This document shows, in pieces, positions 33,580 through 41,200 of a DNA stretch of 64,000 nt (the stretch's first letter is position 1; each line of letters starts with the position of its first letter). The notes beneath the pieces were generated by a model that did no database searches, had not been told where the DNA came from, and was given only the letters and a program-made list of their open reading frames with translations. Source of the stretch: Bacillota bacterium (GTDB lineage: Bacteria; Bacillota; Clostridia; Lachnospirales; Lachnospiraceae). The position numbers and the translations under genes are program-made. The stretch lies in the NCBI GenBank assembly GCA_023416695.1, contig JAEZGY010000010.1:89055-153054 (forward strand), written 5' to 3'.

Positions 33580-35304
33580 TTAATATTCCATAACCATTTC
33601 AGTTAATGTTTTTCCACCAGGTACAATTGGAAGCACGTTGGCTTCTCTTTCAATAATAAACTCAATTACCGTAGGCCCTTCCTTATTTGCCTTAGCCTGA
33701 AGGAAAGCTTCTTCTAGCTGGTCCTCTTCAGTTACTCGGATACCTTTGGCATCATAACTCTCTGCTAACTTAATAAAGTCTGGAGTATACTTTGGACAAT
33801 ATTTATCAGGATTCTTACAATCTCGATAGCAACGTTTTCTAAATCTGAGACAAGTACTGGAATAATGATTATTATAAAACATCTCCTGCCACTGACGAAC
33901 ATTACCGAGATACCCATTGTTAAAGATGCAGAAAATCACAGGAATCTCATTTACTACAGCTGTGGCTAACTCTTGTATATTCATCTGGGCACCACCGTCC
34001 CCTGAGATACAGATAATATCCTTATCTGGATTACCAAACTGAGCACCAATAGCTGCCGGCAGACCATACCCCATAGTTCCAAGTCCTCCAGAGGTTAGAA
34101 GCTGCTTATTCTCATTGAGTTCTAGGTATTGAGTGGTCCAAAGCTGATTCTGCCCAACATCTGTTACCACAATAAGTTCAGAGAACAACTCATTGATTTT
34201 ACGAATAATTTTTTCTGCTGTAAGCCCTTCATATTCTTTCATAGAAATAGGATAGTCCTTCTTCCATGCCATAACCTTGTCAATCCATTCCTTAGTCTTT
34301 ACAGGCTTACACATTTCTAAAAGCTTGGTAAGTGCGGTCTTAGCATCGGATACAATTGGAATATCTACCACAATATTTCTGGATATGGAAGCTGAATCTA
34401 TATCAATATGTACAATTGTGGCGTTCTTTGCAAATTCACTTATTTTACCAGTGATACGGTCATTAAATCTGGTGCCGATAGAAAATAAAACATCACACTC
34501 GCTAATGGCATGATTGGCAGCATAGCTTCCATGCATACCAATATTTCCAATATATAAAGGGTGATTGGTATTGATTGCACCTTTTCCCATAATCGTAGTG
34601 ATAACTGGAACTCCTGTTAGTTCTGCTAACTTCGTCATTTCCTCTTGGGCTCTTGAGATATTAACTCCTCCACCTATTAAAAATACAGGTTTTTCGGCTG
34701 CTTGTAAGGCAGCTACAGCTTTCTTTAATTGACCAACGTGAACCCCTGTATTAGGCTTATACCCTCTTATGTTTACTTCCTTTGGATACTCATCAGATCC
34801 ATAGGCTTGTTGAATATCTTTTGGAATATCTACCAGAACAGGTCCAGGCTTTCCCGTTCTGGCTATGTAAAAGGCTTCCTTTATAATTCGCCCTAAATCT
34901 TTGCGATCTCGTACAGTAATTGCATATTTACAGATATTACGTACCACACCTACAATATCTACCTCCTGAAAGGCATCATTTCCAATTAAACTAGTAGGTA
35001 CCTGGCCAGTGAAGCAAACAAGAGGAACGCTATCATAATTCGCTGTTGCTATACCAGTAACCAAATTGGTAGCTCCTGGACCACTGGTTACTAGACAGAC
35101 TCCTACCTTACCTGTTGACCTAGCATATCCATCTGCTGCATGAATCAACCCTTGCTCATGACGTGGAAGAACTACTTCAATTTCCTCCTGCCCATAAAGA
35201 GCATCAAATAAATCTATTGCCATACCTCCCGGATAGCCAAATAGGATATCCACATTTTCTTCCTTTAATGCTTTTACAAAAAGCTCTGTTCCCTTTATTT
35301 CCAT
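33580..35304 (-). CDS. ilvB: Acetolactate synthase large (catalytic) subunit
   Basis: About 574 residues of a ThDP-dependent enzyme: the catalytic Glu lies in PRHEQGLIHAADGYAR, FAD/ThDP regions include VTSGPGATNLVTGIATA, and the ThDP/Mg motif is GDGGAQMNIQELATA...FNNGYLGNVRQWQ. It condenses two pyruvates to acetolactate (or pyruvate with 2-oxobutyrate) in branched-chain amino acid synthesis. I place the start at 35304, after GGAGG; five codons upstream there is another ATG. It carries an unusual Cys-rich insertion, STCLRFRKRCYRDCKN and following residues (about residues 480-503), where most IlvB proteins have a short loop. Confidence 0.95.
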   Translation of the reverse strand: MEIKGTELFVKALKEENVDILFGYPGGMAIDLFDALYGQEEIEVVLPRHEQGLIHAADGYARSTGKVGVCLVTSGPGATNLVTGIATANYDSVPLVCFTGQVPTSLIGNDAFQEVDIVGVVRNICKYAITVRDRKDLGRIIKEAFYIARTGKPGPVLVDIPKDIQQAYGSDEYPKEVNIRGYKPNTGVHVGQLKKAVAALQAAEKPVFLIGGGVNISRAQEEMTKLAELTGVPVITTIMGKGAINTNHPLYIGNIGMHGSYAANHAISECDVLFSIGTRFNDRITGKISEFAKNATIVHIDIDSASISRNIVVDIPIVSDAKTALTKLLEMCKPVKTKEWIDKVMAWKKDYPISMKEYEGLTAEKIIRKINELFSELIVVTDVGQNQLWTTQYLELNENKQLLTSGGLGTMGYGLPAAIGAQFGNPDKDIICISGDGGAQMNIQELATAVVNEIPVIFCIFNNGYLGNVRQWQEMFYNNHYSSTCLRFRKRCYRDCKNPDKYCPKYTPDFIKLAESYDAKGIRVTEEDQLEEAFLQAKANKEGPTVIEFIIEREANVLPIVPGGKTLTEMVMEY

Positions 35305-35334
35305 ACCATTTACCTCCACTTCTTTGTATAGTGT

Positions 35335-35647
35335 AAAAAAGCCCTAAGCTATATTACTAGCTTAGGGCGAATAAATCATCCGTGGTACCACCTAAATTCA
35401 GAATTCCTTCTGCACTTACCCAGTACAGGCAAAAGTCTATACTGTATTCCTGATAACGGTGGAACTCTCCGTTGAAATCTACTAAAGATTGCTCTCGTTT
35501 TGTTCACTGCTCAAGGGCTACTTCCACACTTCCTAAGTAAAGACTCGCACCAACCGTCTTCTCTCTGAATACTCGGTAGGTATGTACTCCTCCCCATCTT
35601 CGCATTTTCCTATTAAGTTGACTATGTAGTAAAGTAATTTTATTATT
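35335..35647 (-). promoter_or_regulatory. T-box leader of ilvBN, probable valine specifier (GTA)
   Basis: Minus-strand Stem I has GAGGAGTA, AGAGAGAAGAC, GGTTGGTGCGA, and the 3' internal loop GAAGTAG, giving GTA (35521-35519, Val) in the specifier position, exactly as GAAGCAG gives GCA in the other T-box of this window. The core AGGTGGTACCACGG is canonical (35393-35380). The terminator has perfect 11-base arms (35341-35351 and 35358-35368), then T6. Uncharged tRNA-Val would turn on acetolactate synthase. Confidence 0.92.
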
Positions 35648-35653
35648 GTCATT

Positions 35654-35682
35654 ATATTACCATTATCAAACTTTTATGTCAA
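35654..35682 (-). promoter_or_regulatory. Promoter of the ilvBN T-box transcript
   Basis: Minus-strand TTGACA (35682-35677), 17-base spacer, TAATAT (35659-35654). It lies about 88 bases from the divergent tRNA promoter. Confidence 0.7.
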
Positions 35683-35769
35683 CAGAAGAAAAGCACCCGG
35701 CATTTTCCCTATGAAAACATTGATATCCCATAACTCAACAAAAAATATACATAAAATACACAAATTATA

Positions 35770-35798
35770 TTGACAATTCAAACAATTCAGTATATACT
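35770..35798 (+). promoter_or_regulatory. Promoter of the tRNA-Trp-like gene
   Basis: Plus-strand TTGACA (35770-35775), 17-base spacer, TATACT (35793-35798): a near-consensus sigma-A promoter whose transcript would begin about 25 bases before the tRNA. Confidence 0.82.
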
Positions 35799-35830
35799 AT
35801 AGAAGCAATGTCGAAAGGCATTCACTTCAT

Positions 35831-35901
35831 AGGGGTGTAGTTCATCGGTAGAATAAGAGTCTCCAAAACTCCAGAGGATGGTTCGATTCCTTCCACCCCT
35901 G
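35831..35901 (+). tRNA. Divergent tRNA-Trp (anticodon CCA), possibly a variant or decaying copy
   Basis: A cloverleaf can be drawn: acceptor AGGGGTG/CACCCCT (7 pairs), D-stem GTTC/GAAT with GG in the loop, anticodon loop CTCCAAA (CCA at 35863-35865), T-loop TTCGATT, and discriminator G as in tRNA-Trp. Defects are one mismatch in the anticodon stem (A35856-C35872), one in the T-stem (T35879-T35891), a G-T closing the D-stem, and a four-base variable loop. CCA is not encoded. A strong promoter and its own terminator argue that it is transcribed. Confidence 0.72.
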
Positions 35902-35904
35902 TCA

Positions 35905-35937
35905 AAAAAACTGGTTATCTTTGATAACCAGTTTTTT
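35905..35937 (+). terminator. Terminator of the tRNA-Trp-like gene
   Basis: Perfect 15-base arms including an A6/T6 base (35905-35919 and 35923-35937) with a 3-base loop; the stem core is ACTGGTTATC. Confidence 0.9.
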
Positions 35938-35940
35938 ATG

Positions 35941-36180
35941 TTATAGGAAACTAGTTAGCAAAATCCTATAACTCAAAAAGCTTTCCAAAAGACTAAAAGC
36001 TGGTAATCGCACTGTGGTGGTATGGATTTTGCAACAAAAAAGTCTCAAGCCCTTATAACTAAGGACTTGAAGCCATAACAAGTAGGCACGAGATGGGGGA
36101 TGCGGTCCGGGGAATCTCGGCTTTTCAGGGCGCTCGGAGCGTGCTGAAACATTGGAGCCTGCGAATCCCATGTCCCTAAA
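35941..36180. other. Structured, partly GC-rich intergenic element of unknown nature
   Basis: Four hairpins can be drawn in 240 bases: TTATAGGA/TCCTATAA (35941-35948, 35964-35971); TCAAGCCCTTA/TAAGGACTTGA (36045-36055, 36060-36070, one mismatch, loop TAAC); CGAGAT/ATCTCG (36089-36094, 36114-36119); and TTTCAGGGCGCT/AGCGTGCTGAAA (36123-36134, 36138-36149, loop CGG). From about 36085 to 36175 the GC content is near 60 percent by hand count, far above its AT-rich surroundings. A 76-codon minus-strand frame crosses it but has no ribosome binding site. It could be a non-coding RNA or a relic of an inserted element. Confidence 0.5.
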
Positions 36181-36397
36181 CCCACAAACCCATACTCTAT
36201 TTTATCCTATCTTACAGCAGCATAAATTGTTGTTCTATAACTAGCTCTAAAATTCAAATACAAAACTTACTAGTATAAGAATGCAGTTGATTTTTGATAC
36301 TTGCTTGTTACACCAGTTTGGATAAGCTATTTTCTATGAGTACTTCTTAAAACGAAGTCATTCTAATTAATTCTATCAATACTATTATCGGAAACTG

Positions 36398-36808
36398 TTA
36401 AACACATGGAAATTTGAATCCATACCTACCTAATAGCTCATGTAGCTTTTTACATTCTTTTTCTGATATATGAAAATATTTATCCTTCTCTTTCCAGTAT
36501 ATGATTGGGCATGTATCACACGCAATACAAAACGTTTCAGCTCCATTATTAAAACGAATGGAAACATCTTCATTAAATCCACATGACGGATTATCACTAT
36601 ATATCCATTTCCCATCAAATAAATTGGTTATATAAGATAGATCCTTATCGGTTAATACGGCGGAAATATTAGAAGAACCATAAACGAATACTGCATTTCC
36701 TGTTTCAACAAACTCCATATCCACTTTCTCAATTTTTAGAATAAATATACTAATAAACAATACTATAACAGAAACTAAAATAGCTAAAATAATCATTACA
36801 CGTTTCAT
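36398..36808 (-). CDS. Membrane-anchored small protein, candidate immunity protein of the orphan Rhs tip
   Basis: 136 residues: membrane segment at ~4-25 (VMIILAILVSVIVLFISIFI) and an extracytoplasmic domain with five cysteines (NPSCGF, FCIACDTCPI, KECKK) plus one at the C-terminus. It starts 12 bases after the orphan Rhs-tip stop and shares its direction, the usual position of an immunity gene in polymorphic toxin arrays. Membrane anchoring would place it outside the membrane. I do not recognise the family; the immunity role is inferred from position alone. Confidence 0.6.
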   Translation of the reverse strand: MKRVMIILAILVSVIVLFISIFILKIEKVDMEFVETGNAVFVYGSSNISAVLTDKDLSYITNLFDGKWIYSDNPSCGFNEDVSIRFNNGAETFCIACDTCPIIYWKEKDKYFHISEKECKKLHELLGRYGFKFPCV

Positions 36809-36820
36809 AACATACCTACT

Positions 36821-37777
36821 TTACCATGATCCTGATATACTCATTGCTGTAAGAGAACCCCAAAAAACAAATCGTTTTGTATAGAAAAATGTTCTTAAAG
36901 TTCCAATAGGCCAACCTGTTCTAGCATAATACTCTCCAAATACTTTAGAAAATGAAACTCCTCCAGTAAAAGCTATGACTTTAGTACCAGTTAATTTGGC
37001 AAACATATATGCAACATTATTACCTTCTTCACCTCTTCCACCCTTACAACTAAATAAATATACTCTATATTTAACTGTATGTGACTCTAAGTCACTAAAA
37101 CTCTTTGAACCAGAAAAGCTAAGACTTTCCTCATAAAAATGTAGGGTTCCCGTACCACCATGTAAATATAAATAAATATAATCAATATCTCCTTTCATAT
37201 TATTCCATTGCCTGATAAAGTCTTGAACTCTTGTAACTCCAATAAGCTCAACATTTTTACTCCTATCATTGTAATACGGAGAATTAAATGCTTGTAAGGT
37301 AAAACCACTTTTCGCATTAACGTAATAAAAAACATATGTTTTACCATAGCCCATACGATCACTATAAATAACAGGATTATTCTCACAGTACGAGAAAAGA
37401 TTAAATCCAATTAACGACTCAGTATCGATAACTACATCTGAATTAATAAATCTACCCATCTCCGGATTATAATACCGACTCTGAAGATAATACAATCCTG
37501 TCTCCGTATCCTCATAGTACCCTCTATACCGCATCGGGTTCATCTTTCCAACAGTATCCGCACTACTTCCACTTATGCTTTCCACTTTTCCCCATGCATC
37601 ATAGGTATAGGATACGACTTGTTTTCCATCTTTATCAAGAATTCCAGTTATATCTCCCTGTGCATTCTTTACATACAGATACTCTTCACCATTCAAGTTA
37701 AATCCGGTTAAGCTGTTATTCTTATCATAGCGGAAATATATCTGATTAGTGCCGTAGTTCAGCAGTCTGAGAAACAT
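36821..37777 (-). CDS. Orphan Rhs tip: Rhs core end plus caspase-like (DUF4347-like) domain
   Basis: 318 residues. Residues ~12-125 repeat the end of the Rhs core of the 38287 gene (YFRYDKNNSLTGF through GYYEDTETGLYYLQSRYYNP). The rest is a different domain: a hydrophobic strand ending in YIYLYLHGGTG (His ~205), then YRVYLFSCKGG (Cys ~243) and GNNVAYMFAKLTGTKVIAFT. A strand-His-Gly then strand-Cys pattern marks clan CD (caspase-like) peptidases, and the order resembles DUF4347. There is no ribosome binding site before the ATG at 37777 and an in-frame stop lies just upstream. It is probably a silent reserve cassette activated by recombination. Confidence 0.75.
   Translation of the reverse strand: MFLRLLNYGTNQIYFRYDKNNSLTGFNLNGEEYLYVKNAQGDITGILDKDGKQVVSYTYDAWGKVESISGSSADTVGKMNPMRYRGYYEDTETGLYYLQSRYYNPEMGRFINSDVVIDTESLIGFNLFSYCENNPVIYSDRMGYGKTYVFYYVNAKSGFTLQAFNSPYYNDRSKNVELIGVTRVQDFIRQWNNMKGDIDYIYLYLHGGTGTLHFYEESLSFSGSKSFSDLESHTVKYRVYLFSCKGGRGEEGNNVAYMFAKLTGTKVIAFTGGVSFSKVFGEYYARTGWPIGTLRTFFYTKRFVFWGSLTAMSISGSW
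37443..37757 (-). repeat. Direct repeat of Rhs core-end DNA (second copy at about 38941-39255)
   Basis: Roughly 315 bases encoding the end of the Rhs core are present twice in the same orientation, highly similar by eye, diverging sharply after the SRYY motif. The two copies lie 1.5 kb apart and would allow recombination that swaps the toxin tip of the main Rhs gene. Confidence 0.85.
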
Positions 37778-37877
37778 AGGTAGTAAGAGCTAAATGAAGA
37801 GTTTACCCTATGGCATATAACATTGTTAAAAGTATATTCACTCATAACAGTTGATTCCCATTATAAACAAAGTTCCT

Positions 37878-38285
37878 CTAAGGTAATGGTTCCTTGGTGA
37901 AAGTAATTTCTTTTACCTCCCTATTAAAAATACAATCTTCTTCATAATCAATAGTAACTATGAATTTATCTGGTGAAAATAAACAGTATCCATAGAGCAA
38001 CGTCTCAGATACAGTTCCATCAGAAAAAAACCTTACTCCTGTACCATCCTCATCAAAGCCTACAATGAACTTAATCTCTTTACCATCGTGTTTTAAAACT
38101 CCTATATTTTCATTAATTACATATGCGCTAGTATTCTCATGTACATCAAAATACATATCCGGAGATATAGATACCCATCTTGCGTCTCCTAAATTATCAG
38201 GTCTTTTACCCTTGTAGTGATCTACATCACAACTTGTGCATGTAATTAGCACAATAATAAATACTAGGATATATTTAATCTTCAA
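37878..38285 (-). CDS. Small lipoprotein, candidate immunity protein of the main Rhs tip
   Basis: 135 residues with a lipoprotein signal (KYILVFIIVLITCTSC, lipid-modified Cys ~19) and a ~115-residue domain of mostly beta character (FIVGFDEDGTGVRFFSDG, YCLFSPDKFIVTIDYEED). The start is one base past the stop of the large Rhs gene, the position expected of an immunity gene. The surface location would suit neutralising a protease-like toxin at the cell envelope. No family was recognised; the function is inferred from position. Confidence 0.65.
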   Translation of the reverse strand: MKIKYILVFIIVLITCTSCDVDHYKGKRPDNLGDARWVSISPDMYFDVHENTSAYVINENIGVLKHDGKEIKFIVGFDEDGTGVRFFSDGTVSETLLYGYCLFSPDKFIVTIDYEEDCIFNREVKEITFTKEPLP

Positions 38286-38286
38286 T

Positions 38287-41200
38287 TTACCACCACCCTT
38301 TTTTATTTGCTACTCCGATAATCATTAATGGTGTCCTACCTGATTCTATTAGTAATTTATACAAACCGCCTAAACTAATCCTATTCTTTGCAAGACCTAA
38401 AGAATCTGGTGCATTATAGAAATAAAAATTATCATCAAAGTCACCTATAATACCTGCAATATAATGTAATCCATTATTCTTTGTTTTATATAACACAATT
38501 ACTGCACTTGCTTTTCGACCTATTATAGTCCATTTTTTAATACCCGGTCCTGTCATTATTACATTCTTATAAAACATTCTCATAAATGTCACTAAAGCAC
38601 CTGGTGATGTTCCTAATTTCCCATATAATAATGGCGCACCTAAATACAACAATGTTTTACAAACTGCACCAAAGTTAATTGATGCGTTTCTAGATATCAA
38701 TACATTATATGCTGCAATAACACCACAACCATTATCAGAAATATTTCCTAATAGGCCCCAACCTATGTCTTTCATTTTGTATAATTTCCCATATATATTG
38801 ACCAGTGTATTATCATCCTGATTGTTAATATAACCGGCTATATCTCCAGAAGCATCTATCATATTGCAGGGATTATTATTACAATACATAAATAAGTTTG
38901 TTTTTTCATCTTTGATAAGTTGCAAGATTATTGGCTCATCTGCGTTCAAGAACCTACAGATATTCGGATCATAGTACCGACTAGCTACATAGAAGAATCC
39001 TGTCTCCGTATCCTCATAATACCCACGATATCGCATAGGATTTAGTTTTCCAACCGCATCAGCACTACTTCCACTTATACTTTCCACTTTTCCCCATGCG
39101 TCATAAGTATAGGATACGACCTGTTTCCCACCTTTGTCAAGAATTCCTGTAATATCTCCCTGTGCATTCTTTACATATATGTACTCCGTCCCATTCAAGA
39201 TAAATCCAGTTAAACTATTATTCTTATCATAACGGAAATACATCAGGTTGGTGCCATCGTTCTGGCTTGTTATCCGTCCATCTATCGACGTATAAGTAGT
39301 AGTTACTCCATCAACCGTCTTGGAAGTTCGGATACCTTCATCATTGTAGGTAAAAGAGATATCCGTACTACCCTTTTTCATTGTAGATAATCTTCTACCT
39401 GCTTCCCATGTCATATCCCATCCAAGATAACGTAAAGGATTACCAAGCTCATCATAGGTTATTTCCTGTCCATCATAAGAAGTGCATTCATCTGGCAAAG
39501 TGCTATTCTCATAGGAGTAATTTATCGTATCTATTGGGGTAAATCCATCCAGATTTCCTGAGTTATAGGAATACAGATTCTTTTCTAATATATTTCCGTT
39601 CTTATCATAGGTATAGATTTCTGTCTTATTATGCATAGCATCATTTACTCTAACCAATTGATCTGCTATGTCATAGTAGTAATGATATTTCTCTGCTCCA
39701 TTTAGGGTGATTGTTTCAATGTTTCCAAAACTGTCATAGGTATATGAGGTCTCGTCTGTGACATCCTTTGTGATATGAGTGATTCCTATGATATTACCTG
39801 TTATATTATAAGTATACCCAGTAGAAAGAATGGTTTCATCATTACTATTAATCTTTTCCTCTGTAATTGCATCCTCAGAATTAAGCGTATAAACCTTCTT
39901 ATATATTTCATTCCCATTATAAGTAAAACTATCAGTCAACTCTTTACTGGAACTTGATAAACCATAGGTATCATTTCCTATTTTCTCAGTAAATTCTGAA
40001 GCGTCTTCTGAATATGTGTAACTATCAAGCACTGTTCCGGTGGCATCGTCTTTCAGTATTACTGTCTTTGAGCCATCCTCATTGGAATCATAGGTTGTTG
40101 TGTAACTTTGGCCTATATCATGTTTGGATAACAATGTCCCTTGGTCATTATAAGAATAGGTATACTTTGTTACTCCATCTACAGCCATCTCTGTCATATT
40201 CCCATCTTTATCATAACTATAAGACAAGGTGGCACCATTAGCATAGGATACACTGTTAAGAAGCTTGTTCTCATCTTCGGCATATACATAGGAGGCAAGA
40301 ATATTACCTGCAACCTGTACACCTATCACACTTTGATCGGTATTATAGGTAATATCATATGAACCTGCCTTGGTTTCTTCTAGATTACCTGTTTTGGAAT
40401 TATAAGAATACTGTACCCCCACATCTGAAGCCAAGTAAGTATCTCGGATCGCAATACTATTTCCATCCGATACAAGACCATCCTTTGATACATCATACTC
40501 CAATGGTGATATCTTCTGAAGCACATTTCCCTTATTGTCATAGACCATTCTAGTAATTCTAACATCAGAAGATCCATCACCGATTGTCTGTTTTACAACA
40601 TTTCCAAGAGAATCATATACAAAGCTGTACCTCAATCCTCCTATAATATTCTGCGACTGGACAAACCCGATGATATTACAGTTATAATCTACATTGGTAG
40701 TTACTTTATCAGCATTTTCCGTTTTCACACTATCTGGATATCCATATGTATCATAAGTATTAGTTGTGGTAATTCCTTTCTCGTTTATACTAGTCCATAC
40801 AAGGCCATTGGATAGATAAGTATTAGCTATGGTAGTATCAATATCTCCTTGTTTCAGCTGTTGCGTCTGGACATTTCCACAGAAATCATATGTCATTGTT
40901 GTTACAGCTGTTTCCGAAGTGGTTGACCCGTCTTCATTATAACTAGTCATCACCTCTGTTTTAACACATATCTTTATTTTTTCTGTACCATCATAGTACG
41001 TATAATTATAGGTTATAGAAGAAATAACACGATCAGAACTATCCTTAGTTAATTCCGTTATCACTTCACCGAACTGGTTATAGGAATATACCGTGGTATG
41101 CCCTTCTTCATTTATGGTACTTGTAATATCGCCAAAGAGATTGGCATAGATATTCTGTGCCTTATTTTTAGCTACCACTACATTCCCATAGCTATCATAA

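Noticed and set aside
35941..36171. A 76-codon minus-strand open frame through the GC-rich element
   Set aside because: It has no ribosome binding site, its composition follows the strong RNA-like hairpins, and the C-terminal part is read through the flanking AT-rich stem. I list the DNA as a structured element rather than a gene.
40014..40580. Several plus- and minus-strand frames inside the Rhs gene
   Set aside because: They are antisense or out-of-frame shadows of the YD repeats without ribosome binding sites.
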